The notes: generated from the letters alone by a model not told the origin. Counted from the first letter of the stretch, positions 1 through 8,803 are shown. The stretch: 64,000 bases of DNA from Anaeromyxobacter oryzae (GCF_023169945.1 NZ_AP025591.1:682001-746000); one strand, 5' to 3'. Translations and numbers: made by a program.

Positions 1-1
1 C

Positions 2-2275
2 GCCGCGGTCCGGATCGAGTACCGCTTCACCTTCGCGCTCGCGCCGCCGCCGCCCGAGCCCGCCGCGCCGCCCGAGCCGTTGCCCGTGAACTTCCGCGGG
101 CAGGTGCTCGAGCGCGGGACGCGGCTCCCGGTCGTCGCGGCGCAGGTCCAGGCCGCGGGCTGGACGGTCTACACCGACGCCGAGGGACGGTTCGCGATCG
201 CCGGCGTCCCCGACGGCCCGGTGAAGGTGGTCGTCACGGACGCGGCGCACGCGCGCCTCGAGGCGGACGAGGTCATCGAGCCCGGGAAGGCGACGGAGGT
301 CCGGTACTGGCTCCGCCGCACCGCAGCCGAGGAGTACGAGGCCGTGGTGGTGGGCGAGAAGGAGAAGAACGAGGTCTCCCACGTCGCAATCACCGCGGGT
401 GAGATTCGGCGGGTCCCCGGCGTGTCGGGCGACGCCGTGAAGGTGATCCAGAACCTGCCGGGCGTCGCGCGCCCCATCGCCGGCTCGGGCCAGCTCGTCA
501 TCCGCGGCGGGAACCCGCGCGACACCCGCGTCTACGTCGACGGGCACGAGGTGCCGCAGATCTTCCACTTTGGAGGGCTCACGAGCATCTACTCCTCGGA
601 GCTGATCCGCGACGTCGAGTTCGAGGCCGGCAACTTCGGCGTCCGGTATGGGCGCGCCATCGGCGGCCGCGTGAACCTGGTCACGCGAGATCCCGGCGAG
701 CGCACGCACGCGCTCGCCGACGCGAACCTCTACCACGCGACCGCGCTCGTCGAGGGGCGGCCCTCCGAGGACGTCGGCGTGGCACTCGCCGCGCGCCGGT
801 CGTACGCCGACGCGATCATCACCGCAGCCGCGCGGCAGATCGAGAACGGGCCGACGGTGAGCGTGGCGCCGCGGTACTACGATCTGCAGGGCAAGGTCGC
901 CTGGCACGCCTCCCCCGACGACACGCTCCGGCTCGACGTCTTCGGCTCGGACGACCGGATGGTGCTCGCGGGCATCCGGACGCAGGGGCTCCGCGACATC
1001 TCCGTCCTCTCCTACGGCACCCGCTTCTGGGCGACGGCGCTCCGGCTCGACCACCGCGCGAGCGAGGACACGCGCGTCCTCGTCGACCTGGGCGCGGGAT
1101 GGTCGCAGTTCGCGACGCAGGTCGGCGACATCTTCACGGACGACGAGACCACCGTGAACGGCACGCTCCGCGCGGAGGTGAGCCACGTCGTGTCCGACCA
1201 GCTCACCATCGCCTCCGGCGTGGACGGCAACTGGTACCCGCGCGCCCGGATCGACGTGACCGCGCCGCCGATCCCGCCGCCCGGCGAGGTGCCGGACCCG
1301 AACGCGGCGAGCCGCCGCGTGAGCGAGACGCTCGACGGCTACGAGGCGGGCGCGTTCGTCGAGGCGACCATCAAGCCGGTGGAGAGCGTCACGATCGTGC
1401 CCGGCGTCCGCGCCGACGTGCACCGGAGCCTGGCAACGCTCCGGTGGGTGGACCCGCGCATCGCGGCGCGGTGGCAGCTCGGGCCGGACACGGCCCTGAA
1501 GGGCGCGGCGGGCCTGTACCATCAGGCCCCGCTCCTCGTGTACCTGACGAAGCAGTGGGGAAACCCCGACCTCGGGCCGGAGCGCGCCTGGCAGTACTCC
1601 GTCGGCGCCGAGCGCCGGGTGGCCGGGCGCGTCTTCGTGGACCTGCAGCTCTACTACAAGCGGCTCCTCGACCTCGCGCTCCCGTCCGACGCGACGATCG
1701 TCCGCGATGGTCAGCTCGTGCCGGAGCGGTACCGGAGCGCCGGCACCGGCAGCGCGTACGGCGCCGAGCTCCTCGTGCGCTGGGATCCCGACGGCCGCTT
1801 CTTCGGCTGGATCGCGTACTCGCTCTCGCGGTCGCGGCGCGATCAGCACGTCGCGGGCGGCCGAATCCAGGCGGAGGGCGACGCGTTCGACCAGCCGAGC
1901 AACCTCGTCGCGGTGGGGACCTGGGACCTGCCGGAGATCTGGGACGGGCTCGCGGCGGGCTTCCGGCTCCGCTTCACCTCCGGGAACCCGTACGAGGCGG
2001 TCAACGCCGCGCTCTACGACGCGGACGCGGACCGGTATACCGGGCTGCGCACCGGCACGCCGACGGGGCGCATGCCGGCGTTCTTCCAGCTCGACGTCCG
2101 CGTCGACAAGAAGTGGACGTACCGGACCTGGACCTTCGCCGCGTACCTCGAGGTGCAGAACGTGACCGCGCGGAAGAACCCGGAGGGCGTCACGTACAAC
2201 TTCGACTACACGCAGCGCGGCTACGTCACGGGGCTGCCGCTGTTCCCCGCGTTCGGCCTGCGCGCCGAGTACTGA
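2..2275 (+). CDS. TonB-dependent outer-membrane receptor, 5'-partial (probable N-terminal TonB fusion)
   Basis: An outer-membrane active-transport receptor. The reading frame is open from the window edge, so the true start lies upstream. From about position 103 there is a carboxypeptidase-regulatory-like beta-sandwich (RGQVLERG... to about 300). A plug domain follows at roughly 400-700, with VIQNLPGVARP, IRGGNPRDTRVYVDGHEVP and a GGRVNLVTRDP end. The rest is a C-terminal beta-barrel rich in alternating aromatic segments and ending in an aromatic/charged residue pair (EY). Residues before the plug (VRIEYRFTF, then a Pro-rich spacer) resemble the last strand of a TonB C-terminal domain, so this may be a TonB-receptor fusion. 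A lipoprotein gene starts 7 nt downstream and is probably co-transcribed. The substrate cannot be told from sequence. The receptor call is firm; the fusion is inference. Confidence 0.9.
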   Translation, partial: AAVRIEYRFTFALAPPPPEPAAPPEPLPVNFRGQVLERGTRLPVVAAQVQAAGWTVYTDAEGRFAIAGVPDGPVKVVVTDAAHARLEADEVIEPGKATEVRYWLRRTAAEEYEAVVVGEKEKNEVSHVAITAGEIRRVPGVSGDAVKVIQNLPGVARPIAGSGQLVIRGGNPRDTRVYVDGHEVPQIFHFGGLTSIYSSELIRDVEFEAGNFGVRYGRAIGGRVNLVTRDPGERTHALADANLYHATALVEGRPSEDVGVALAARRSYADAIITAAARQIENGPTVSVAPRYYDLQGKVAWHASPDDTLRLDVFGSDDRMVLAGIRTQGLRDISVLSYGTRFWATALRLDHRASEDTRVLVDLGAGWSQFATQVGDIFTDDETTVNGTLRAEVSHVVSDQLTIASGVDGNWYPRARIDVTAPPIPPPGEVPDPNAASRRVSETLDGYEAGAFVEATIKPVESVTIVPGVRADVHRSLATLRWVDPRIAARWQLGPDTALKGAAGLYHQAPLLVYLTKQWGNPDLGPERAWQYSVGAERRVAGRVFVDLQLYYKRLLDLALPSDATIVRDGQLVPERYRSAGTGSAYGAELLVRWDPDGRFFGWIAYSLSRSRRDQHVAGGRIQAEGDAFDQPSNLVAVGTWDLPEIWDGLAAGFRLRFTSGNPYEAVNAALYDADADRYTGLRTGTPTGRMPAFFQLDVRVDKKWTYRTWTFAAYLEVQNVTARKNPEGVTYNFDYTQRGYVTGLPLFPAFGLRAEY

Positions 2276-2282
2276 GGACGCG

Positions 2283-3407
2283 ATGATCCGGAACGTTCCG
2301 CGCTGCGCCCCTGCCGCCCTCGCCGCCCTCGCGGCGCTCGCCGCCTGCACGCCGAAGTTCGACCCCGCCTCGAGCGTCCGGGAGCTCCGCGTCCTCGCGG
2401 TCCGGGCCGAGCCGCCGGAGATCGCGCCGCCCGGCGATCCGAGCGCGCCGGGGACCGCCGCGCTCGACACGCTCGTCGCGCTCCCGGCGTTCGTCGTCGA
2501 CCCGTCGCCCCAGGTCGTCGTGCTGCACCTCGCCTGCACCCCGGACCCGGGCAATCCCACCTCGACTGCCTGCGTCCAGTTCCAGACGCTCTCGGATCCG
2601 GCGCAGCTCCTCGGGGGCGTCGACCCGGCCTCGGCGTGCGCGGCCCCCGGCACCGGCAAGCGAGGCGCGATCTCGTTCGGCGGCGTCGAGGCCTGCGGCC
2701 TCGCCGGCTGCGGCCCGGTGACGGTCCGCCGCGACCCCGCGGATCCCGCCTCGGACGTGACCCTGCCGGCGCCACGCTACCTGCTCCCGGCCGATTTCTC
2801 CTTCGACGCCTATCCCGCGAGCGCACCGGAGCGGGTGCTCGGGCTCGAGGCGGACGACCTCGCGCTCGCGGTACAGGCGACGCCCGCCGAGCTCGCCCCT
2901 CTCGCCGCCGCCGCCGACGCGTGCGCGACGCTCGCCGCGGCCGGTGCGCGCTTCGAGACGCTGTGGTCGTCGCGCCCGCACGTCGTGTCGCTGAAGCGGA
3001 TCCAGATCCGCGGCCCCGCCGCGCCGTCGCCGCCGAACCACAACCCCGCCGTGTCCGGGATCACGCTCGGCGGGGCGGCGCTCACGCCGCCCGGCGGTTC
3101 CCCGGCGCGGATCGCGCCGGGGAAGGTCGCGGATCTCCTGCCGGTGCTCCCCGGCGACTTCGCCGCGCTCCGCGAGACGTACGTCCGGTCCGACTCCTCC
3201 GGAGCGCCCATCGAGACGCGCCAGGAGGACTGGAGCTTCTCGTGGTTCGCCACCGCGGGAGACATCGACCTCCTCCACACCACGGATCCGTCGGAGGCGG
3301 ACGCGTACACCGCGCCCGCCTCCGGCCGCGTCCTCCTCTGGAGCGTGGTGCGCGACCTGCGCGGCGGGGTCGCGTGGACGGTGGCGGACGCCGAGGCGGC
3401 GCCCTGA
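2283..3407 (+). CDS. putative lipoprotein, partner of the TonB-dependent receptor
   Basis: Unknown function, 374 aa. The N-terminus is a signal peptide ending in a lipobox (LAALAAC, Cys about residue 22), so the protein is predicted to be lipidated. The mature part is Pro/Ala-rich, with several Cys residues (for example ACTPDPG, STACVQF, EACGLAGCGP) that could form disulfides. No catalytic motif is visible. The gene starts 7 nt after the receptor stop, which suggests one operon and a role at the outer membrane with that receptor. It converges with the TonB-family gene on the other strand, with only 23 nt between the stops. Confidence 0.75.
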   Translation: MIRNVPRCAPAALAALAALAACTPKFDPASSVRELRVLAVRAEPPEIAPPGDPSAPGTAALDTLVALPAFVVDPSPQVVVLHLACTPDPGNPTSTACVQFQTLSDPAQLLGGVDPASACAAPGTGKRGAISFGGVEACGLAGCGPVTVRRDPADPASDVTLPAPRYLLPADFSFDAYPASAPERVLGLEADDLALAVQATPAELAPLAAAADACATLAAAGARFETLWSSRPHVVSLKRIQIRGPAAPSPPNHNPAVSGITLGGAALTPPGGSPARIAPGKVADLLPVLPGDFAALRETYVRSDSSGAPIETRQEDWSFSWFATAGDIDLLHTTDPSEADAYTAPASGRVLLWSVVRDLRGGVAWTVADAEAAP

Positions 3408-3430
3408 ACGGTCGCGCCGGAGCGACCGCG

Positions 3431-4492
3431 TCACCCGCCGAAGCGGATCGGCATCACCACCCAGAGCCGCGTCGGACGCCCGGCGGCGTCGGCGCCAGCC
3501 ACGAACCGGCAGCTCCGGACCGCCGTCCAGAGCGCGTCGGCGACGCGCCGGTCCGGGACGTCGCCCACCACCTCGAACAGCCCGACCGTCCCGTCCGCCG
3601 CGACGGCGAACTTGATCGTCACGGGGCCTGAGAGCCGCTCCGCGATCCCGCGCGGCACACGGACGGCTTCCTGCACGCACCGGGGCTCGACGAGGCGCGG
3701 CCGGCGGAACCCCTCGGTCGCGAAGCGGGGCGCGTCCTCCACGGTGGATCGCTCGGGCGGGGCGCCCGAGGCGACCGCGACGGCGGGCGCGACGCTCCGG
3801 CTCGCAGGCGCGGCGGGCGCCGGCGCCGCGTCGGCCCCGGGCGGCGCGGCGCGGGTGGGCGCGTCCACCGTCGCCGCGCCGATTCCGACCACGGCCGGCG
3901 CTTCGTCGCGCGCGTCTTGCAGCGGCGGGGCCGCGGGGGGCCCGCGGTGGCCGCGCTCGGCGCGCGCGGCGTGCCGCTGGACCGCCGCGGGCCGCTCGAC
4001 GGCGGTGCGGAGCGCGGGGCCGGGCCCGGCGGAAGCACCCGCGAAGGGAACGGAGGCGCCGCTGGAGCGCGCGACGAGCGGCGGCGGCGCCGGGCTGGGC
4101 GCCTGCTCGACCTGGGCGCTCGCGACGACGGGCGCTGCGGGGGGCGCCTCGGCGGAGATCATCCGCCGCGCCGCCCAGATCGCCACCGCGACCAGCGCGA
4201 CGCACACCAGGAGCACGCCGCCGAGCAGCGGCGCGGCGCTCCTGGCCGGCGCATGGACGCCGCGGGCGCCGCTCGCCGGCCCCTTCCAGCGCGGCCGGTC
4301 GAGCGCGGGACCGCGGCGCCTCGCCGGCGCGGAGGCCTGGCCGGGCACGGCGAGCGCCGCGAACGGATCCTCGACGGCCCGGTGCGGCGCCGGGGGTACG
4401 GCGGGGACGAGCACCGCGTCGCAGCTCGCGCAGCGATCAGCCACCGCGGGGCAGCCGTGGCCGCAGCACGGGCAGATCACCTGGGTTCCCAT
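3431..4492 (-). CDS. TonB-family protein with N-terminal zinc ribbon
   Basis: 353 aa. Residues 1-25 carry a zinc-ribbon pattern (CPCCGHGC then CASC). A Pro/Ala-rich stretch follows, then one membrane span at about 95-115 (LLGGVLLVCVALVAVAIW), then a long Pro/Ala-rich periplasmic linker. The last ~90 residues look like a TonB C-terminal domain, with PVTIKFAVAADGTVGLFEVV, a paired-Cys segment and a final VVMPIRF strand. TonB proteins carry proton-motive energy to outer-membrane receptors, and the adjacent convergent receptor gene fits this. The cytoplasmic zinc ribbon before the transmembrane segment is unusual for TonB and suggests a regulatory or assembly input. Confidence 0.75.
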   Translation of the reverse strand: MGTQVICPCCGHGCPAVADRCASCDAVLVPAVPPAPHRAVEDPFAALAVPGQASAPARRRGPALDRPRWKGPASGARGVHAPARSAAPLLGGVLLVCVALVAVAIWAARRMISAEAPPAAPVVASAQVEQAPSPAPPPLVARSSGASVPFAGASAGPGPALRTAVERPAAVQRHAARAERGHRGPPAAPPLQDARDEAPAVVGIGAATVDAPTRAAPPGADAAPAPAAPASRSVAPAVAVASGAPPERSTVEDAPRFATEGFRRPRLVEPRCVQEAVRVPRGIAERLSGPVTIKFAVAADGTVGLFEVVGDVPDRRVADALWTAVRSCRFVAGADAAGRPTRLWVVMPIRFGG

Positions 4493-4626
4493 CGCGGCCT
4501 CCCGGCGGACTCGCCGCGACGAGCGTACCAGCCCGGGTCGCCGAACCAGAATTCGACGCCCGTGCTCACCCCGTCAGGGGCTCGGCAGGCGACGCGAGGC
4601 GGACGCGCCAGGCCGATAAGGCGGCG
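4493..4626. other. intergenic, no gene seen
   Basis: This 134-bp gap separates the TonB-family gene from the DUF4932 gene, both on the minus strand. I see no clear promoter, repeat or short gene in it. Confidence 0.4.
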
Positions 4627-6105
4627 TCAGGGCGTGGGCGAGGGGCTGCGGGCTGCGCAGGTGGAGAATCGAATCGTCGTCGGCGTGAGCGGGACGCCGC
4701 CCGCATCCTGCATGGGGTAAAAGTCGGGATCGTTGAGCGTGAAGCCGTACGTCCGGCCCGGCTGGAGGCGCGCGCGGAACGCGAGCACCCTGCCATCCTC
4801 GGACCATGACGGCTTCGCGCCGGGCACGAGTTCCGGAAAAGCCGCGTCGGTGGGCATCATCGCCATGATCGGCTTCATCCGTCGGTCGAACACGACCCGC
4901 ACCTCCGTCGTCGCCGGATCGACGTTCCGCGCGCTGTTGGTGGGCTCCGTCGAGACGACGCCCGGCCCTCCGGTGAACAACCCTGCCGTGCGCGCGCGGC
5001 GGGAGGCCTCGCAGGCGGTGTATCGCGCGGTAGCCTGCGCCCCCCACAGGTCGAGGGCAGCTACGATGCGGGGGGTGAACGCGTCGAGGTTGGGGTAGGT
5101 CATCCGGTCGAGGGCATACGAGTCGAGGAGCCGCACGAGGTCGGGGACCCAGTAGAACCCGATCTGCTCCTCGCCGACCTCCGCGGCCCGAGCCTGCTCC
5201 TCGCTCCCGAGCTCCCGGAGGTAACGAATCGTGAAGGCACGGACGATCGACTCGATCAGGACAGTATGCGTGGTGTAATGCTGGAGCCGCATCCGCTGGG
5301 CGACGGGAGCGTCGAGCGCAAGAGCCGCCGGCTCGAGATCGCCGAGGTGCCTCTCCGCCCAAGGGTTCACGTACGAGTGGAGGAGCTCGTGCACTGCGAT
5401 GCCGAGCTGCCCGGGGCGGAAGCTGGGCGGCTCTCCCTTCTTCGCCAGCGCGGGCCCGACGAACGCGAACAGGTGTCGACTGTTGCGGGGCCCGTCCTCC
5501 AGCCACGACGAGTAGTTGTTCGGGCCGTTCAGCGGCGCCACGACCAGCGTGACCTCCGGGCGGCTCCCCGCTCCGAAGGTGCGATCGAACCACGACAGGT
5601 CCAGGTGGGAGACCAGGACGTCGCGCGCGGAGGCCTCGATGAGCGCGTGGTACGGACCCTGCCCGCGGAGGAAGTCCTCGGCGCCGGACGCCTGTGCGAA
5701 CGCGGCCACCTCCTCCAGGAAGGCAACGGTGGCGGGCGGATCCCAGCGCCGATCGAGCCCGAGCCCCGGCTCGTCGAGCGGTCGGATCGGCTCGAACCCG
5801 CGCGCGTCCTTCACCCGGACCGCCAGGCTCGGGATGGCGTCGTACCCAACGCGCTGGCGGAGCGCCCGCGCGGTCCGTACGGCGGGATGATCGCGGAACG
5901 GGCCGAAGTGCGCGTCGACCGCCGCGGCGTAGTCCGGGAGGCCGCTCTCGGAGTACTCGCGGAACCCTGCCAGCCGGAACACGACCGAGAGGATCTCGAA
6001 CCGGGGGTCGACTCGCACCTCCAGGCCGGCTGATGACGCCGGCGTCGTAGAGGGCAGCGGCGCGGCCGCGACGAGCGCGAGGGCAAGGGCGATGGAGGGA
6101 CACAT
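4627..6105 (-). CDS. secreted DUF4932 metalloprotease-like protein with C-terminal Ig-like domain
   Basis: 492 aa. The chosen start gives a clean signal peptide (MCPSIALALALVAAAPL). The central region carries HELLHSYVNPW, an HExxH zinc-metalloprotease motif typical of DUF4932 proteins. A downstream helix with EE residues (GEEQIGFYW) may supply the third ligand. The C-terminal ~100 residues (VVSTEPTNSARNVDPATTEV, then VVFDRRM) match a Big_5/SbsA-type Ig-like domain common in secreted bacterial proteins. The frame is open upstream and allows ATGs at 6135 and 6342, but only this start yields a signal peptide. A -10-like TATACT lies 6 nt before the ATG. Protease activity is inferred from the motif only. 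Confidence 0.75.
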   Translation of the reverse strand: MCPSIALALALVAAAPLPSTTPASSAGLEVRVDPRFEILSVVFRLAGFREYSESGLPDYAAAVDAHFGPFRDHPAVRTARALRQRVGYDAIPSLAVRVKDARGFEPIRPLDEPGLGLDRRWDPPATVAFLEEVAAFAQASGAEDFLRGQGPYHALIEASARDVLVSHLDLSWFDRTFGAGSRPEVTLVVAPLNGPNNYSSWLEDGPRNSRHLFAFVGPALAKKGEPPSFRPGQLGIAVHELLHSYVNPWAERHLGDLEPAALALDAPVAQRMRLQHYTTHTVLIESIVRAFTIRYLRELGSEEQARAAEVGEEQIGFYWVPDLVRLLDSYALDRMTYPNLDAFTPRIVAALDLWGAQATARYTACEASRRARTAGLFTGGPGVVSTEPTNSARNVDPATTEVRVVFDRRMKPIMAMMPTDAAFPELVPGAKPSWSEDGRVLAFRARLQPGRTYGFTLNDPDFYPMQDAGGVPLTPTTIRFSTCAARSPSPTP

Positions 6106-6111
6106 ACCCAC

Positions 6112-6117
6112 AGTATA
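6112..6117 (-). promoter_or_regulatory. -10 box for the DUF4932 gene, near-leaderless geometry
   Basis: On the minus strand TATACT is followed by 6 nt and then the ATG. Transcription would be expected to start at or very near the A of the start codon. No good -35 is seen. Confidence 0.4.
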
Positions 6118-6149
6118 TCGCACGGGTGGTGACATACACTCGCGCGGCT

Positions 6150-6240
6150 CGTCTCTTCCCGGCGGGCCCGCGACCCCGCATGACCTGCGCCGCACGTTCG
6201 CCTCCCTCTGCGAAGCCGCGCCCGAGGATGGCGGGCTCGG
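6150..6240 (+). pseudogene. tyrosine recombinase (integrase) C-terminal remnant
   Basis: The plus-strand frame reads GPATPHDLRRTFASLCEAA around 6162-6218. HDLRRTFASL is the Box II H-x-x-R region of phage-type tyrosine recombinases. No other recombinase motif is recognisable: upstream lies the signal-peptide end of the DUF4932 gene, and downstream the expected LGH and catalytic Tyr region is absent. This is a fragment, not a working integrase. It sits at the left end of the accessory region and is probably what remains of the element that brought it in. Confidence 0.6.
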
Positions 6241-6528
6241 TCTCGACGAGCGGTGGTCGAGAGCTGCCCGTCCCACACGCTGGGCAGCAGCAAGATCCAG
6301 GCTTGGCGGCTCGCGGATGCCACTCCCCTTTACGCAAGGCACGCGGAACGTACGTGAGGCTCAGCGGAGCGGGGGACTGGACGACGAGGGTCGACGCCGC
6401 GGCAGCAGGTTGAGACCGCGCCGCGCGGCTGGCTCAGGACGATCGATTCTGGTCACCAGTGCCTGACGAGATCCGGCCGGTCAGGAGGCCACCGTATGCG
6501 ATGATGCCGTCCTGCTCGGGAGGGGACG
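6241..6528. other. intergenic junction of the accessory island
   Basis: About 290 bp without a supported gene. It holds the 7-bp inverted repeat and the motif TCCCCTTTACGCAAGG (6324-6339), which recurs as TCCCCTTTCTGCAAGG at 9044-9059. Open frames here do not look like protein. Confidence 0.4.
6263..6288. repeat. inverted repeat in the left junction of the island
   Basis: GCTGCCC and GGGCAGC are separated by 12 nt, making a perfect 7-bp stem just after the integrase remnant. No T-run follows. It could be a terminator remnant or a recombination-site arm. Confidence 0.35.
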
Positions 6529-7008
6529 ATGGCATCATGCAGGGGAAATCGTGGGCGTGGCGTCACCAGCGCGGTTCTCGCCGTAGCCGTCGGTGGCGTG
6601 CTGCTTGCGACCGCTTGCGGTGGCGGCAGCTCGGCTCCGCACGTCACCGTCCGCTGGGACCGCACGACTCTGACGTTGCCGGCCGCGGACGGGTGCGCAT
6701 GCGCGTTCCTTGAGTACCTCAGGGATGGCTCGGTCGACGGGACGGACGGGTTGACGTGGTCCGTCCTGGGTGACACGGCGGGCGCGCCGACGGTTAACGC
6801 GAACCTCCCTCCGTTGTCGTCTGGTGGCATCGTCTGTGCGAACGACCTTCCGCCGCTTATGGACGGAGCGTTCATGGGCTGGGCGCACGTGGGCGGCTCC
6901 GGCCCCGCCGGGACTTGGCAGGTCCGCGCGAACGTGTTCGAGTGGCTCGGGGACACGGACAGTATGAGGGTGCTTGCGAGCGCGGATCTCGAGGTCGTCG
7001 TCCCCTGA
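6529..7008 (+). CDS. putative small lipoprotein, unknown function
   Basis: 159 aa, not recognised. A basic N-terminus, a hydrophobic stretch (VLAVAVGGVLL) and a lipobox (LLATAC, Cys about residue 30) followed by GGGSS predict a lipoprotein. The mature part has Cys residues in DGCACAFLEYL and GIVCANDL that may pair. The ATG has a purine-rich GGGAGGGGAC just upstream. It is the first of three small exported or membrane proteins in the island, all on the same strand, each followed by a block of ~70-bp repeats. Codon use looks less extreme in GC than the flanking core genes. Confidence 0.65.
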   Translation: MASCRGNRGRGVTSAVLAVAVGGVLLATACGGGSSAPHVTVRWDRTTLTLPAADGCACAFLEYLRDGSVDGTDGLTWSVLGDTAGAPTVNANLPPLSSGGIVCANDLPPLMDGAFMGWAHVGGSGPAGTWQVRANVFEWLGDTDSMRVLASADLEVVVP

Positions 7009-7057
7009 TGGCCGGCCGGTCATAAGGGGCGAAGGACCAACGGGAGCGCGCGCGTTG

Positions 7058-7352
7058 CGGCCGGCTTTCTCGCGCGCGGATCCCGTCGGCCAGTTCTTCT
7101 ACTCCGGCATCGGCGGGTACGCCGGGCCCCCGGGCCTTAGCCGCGATGTGACTCCTGGGCCGGTGTACCTGCGAGCCCGTCGACGGAAGCACAGGGCGTC
7201 CCCCCGGCCTGAACGCCCGCGGGTCCCATCCGACAGTTCTTCTTGTCGGTCGTCGCCGGGCATGGGGACACCCCCCGCTCTTTCGCGCGATGTGACTCCT
7301 GGGCCGGTGTACCTGCGAGCCCGTCGCTGGGCTGGAACCGCGCGCCGCGCGG
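7058..7352. repeat. degenerate ~70-bp tandem repeat, block 1 (four units)
   Basis: Four head-to-tail units begin near 7064, 7134, 7207 and 7277 (period 70-73 bp). Two subtypes alternate. Type I has GTCCCATCCGACAGTTCTTC or a variant (7064, 7207). Type II has GTGTACCTGCGAGCCCGTCG (7134, 7277). CCGACA/TGTCGG at 7230-7249 forms a hairpin, and GGGGACACCCC follows. Related units occur at 8001-8192, 8840-8975 and 9218-9280. Confidence 0.7.
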
Positions 7353-7475
7353 CACGTAGGAAGAACACTTCCTGACCGACCCCGGGTGCACCGTGCAGGG
7401 CGCGTGGATCAGCACTCCTCCCGACGACCAACATTTCTGACCGGTCGGGCGAGCGGGGCCGGTAGAGTTCTGCGC

Positions 7476-7991
7476 ATGCAACTCCTCGTCGCCGTGCATC
7501 GCGAGCAGGGGCGGGTGAGCGTCGTGCTGCGCCCCTACCGGCGGTGGGGCATGGTGTGGGTGTTTCTCGCGGTCGTCGTCGTAACCGTAGCGCTTCGATC
7601 CGGTGTCCGCGTCCCAGAATTCGTCGGGGCTGGCCTGCTCGGGATCGCCGCGTGTGCCACCTATGGCGCCGCCCTCGCCACCGCGTGGTACCTCGTCGGG
7701 CGCGAGGTCGTCACAGCAACGCCGGCGTCGATCACCATCGAGCACTTCATCATCCGGCGCCGCCGCACGGAGCAGTACTCGGCGGGAAAGGTGATGAACC
7801 TCCGCGCGCAGGCCGCTGGGCGAGTCATGCGCCGGGGCCGCCTGGTGCGTGCCTTAGCGGCGTTGGCGTTCGAGCATGACGGCGAGACGGTGCGTTTTGC
7901 CGTCGGTCTGGCTGGGGCGGAAGCTGACGCCGTGCTTGCAGATCTCCAGAGCGGCCTGATGACGCCGGGGGGATCAGCGGCGCGCGTGTGA
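7476..7991 (+). CDS. small membrane protein with PH-like domain, unknown function
   Basis: 171 aa. After ~25 residues there are two membrane spans, about 26-43 (MVWVFLAVVVVTVALR) and 50-70 (GLLGIAACATYGAALATAWY). A cytoplasmic part begins VTATPASITIEHFIIRRRR. This arrangement, two helices then a beta-rich segment starting with a short basic strand, resembles bacterial PH-like membrane proteins, but the match is weak. The ATG at 7476 is chosen because upstream codons run into intergenic repeat DNA and because TAGAGT (7463-7468) lies 7 nt before it, a possible -10 of a near-leaderless mRNA. It lies between repeat blocks 1 and 2. Confidence 0.6.
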   Translation: MQLLVAVHREQGRVSVVLRPYRRWGMVWVFLAVVVVTVALRSGVRVPEFVGAGLLGIAACATYGAALATAWYLVGREVVTATPASITIEHFIIRRRRTEQYSAGKVMNLRAQAAGRVMRRGRLVRALAALAFEHDGETVRFAVGLAGAEADAVLADLQSGLMTPGGSAARV

Positions 7992-8000
7992 GGGGCCCCC

Positions 8001-8192
8001 GGCCTTTTCTCGCGGGGCCCACCTCAACGGTGATCCTCGCCGCCCGTCGCCGGGATGGCGGGAGCCCCGGCCTGATTGCGCGCGGGTCCCATCCGACAGT
8101 TCTTCTTCTGGGTCATCGCCGGGCTAAGGGGACACCCCCGCCTTTCGCCGCGTGGGTCCCATTTGGCGGTGTACCTGCGAGCCCGTCGCCGG
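8001..8192. repeat. degenerate ~70-bp tandem repeat, block 2 (three units)
   Basis: Units begin at about 8001, 8070 and 8140. The first (type III) has GGGGCCCACCTCAACGGT, the second is type I with CATCCGACAGTTCTTCTT, and the third ends in type II GTGTACCTGCGAGCCCGTCG. The third unit shares GTGGGTCCCAT with type I, showing that the subtypes are related. Each unit ends near GTCGCCGG. Confidence 0.7.
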
Positions 8193-8242
8193 TTGTGACT
8201 CGTCGGCATTGCGGCTACCCTGCGCGCCGAGCGGAGGGGAAT

Positions 8243-8803
8243 ATGCAGGTCGTGCAGGGGATGGCGCGCGTTCTTGCCGGGCTGGCGGTCTGCGCGGTGC
8301 TCGTGGCGGGCTCGGCGCGGGGCTCGGATGAGGCCAAGCCAGTCAACACCGAGGTATCGCTACGCGCATTTCTTCGCGGCTGGGCCGCCGAGGCCGGCGA
8401 CGCTGAAGATCCGAGCACTCAATATACCCATGCTTGGGTAAACCTCCGCGACAACGGCTCCCAGCAGGTCGTGGTCTACATTGAGGGGCCAAGGTGGTGC
8501 GGCTCCGGCGGATGCGTCCTGCTTGTGCTGGAGCCCCATGCGGAGAGCTTTCGAATCGTCGGTTACAGCACGATCACGTGGCCGCCCATCCGGATTCTGC
8601 GGCGGGTGACGAACGGCTGGCACGACATCGGCGTGCGGGTCGCGGGAGGTGGGATCCACCCGGCGCATGACGCGGGCCTTCCGTTCAACGGGAAGAAGTA
8701 CCCGCTCAACCCGTCCGAGCCGCCCGCGCGCAACGCGACGGGCGAGAGCGTGATCTCGACGGCAATCACCGGGGAGGAGCCCGGTCAGCCGCTCTGGAAG
8801 TAG
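8243..8803 (+). CDS. secreted protein with WCGSGGC motif, unknown function
   Basis: 186 aa. The start has a good ribosome-binding site (GGAGGGGAAT then ATG) and a signal peptide (ARVLAGLAVCAVLVAGSARG). The mature protein contains RWCGSGGCVLLVLEP and, later, GWHDIGVRV. That pairing is seen in a widespread family of uncharacterised exported proteins of gamma- and other proteobacteria; the two Cys of WCGSGGC may form a disulfide. The C-terminal NGKKYPLNPSEPPA is also typical of those proteins. Function is unknown. It is the third small exported or membrane gene in the island, between repeat blocks 2 and 3. Confidence 0.7.
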   Translation: MQVVQGMARVLAGLAVCAVLVAGSARGSDEAKPVNTEVSLRAFLRGWAAEAGDAEDPSTQYTHAWVNLRDNGSQQVVVYIEGPRWCGSGGCVLLVLEPHAESFRIVGYSTITWPPIRILRRVTNGWHDIGVRVAGGGIHPAHDAGLPFNGKKYPLNPSEPPARNATGESVISTAITGEEPGQPLWK

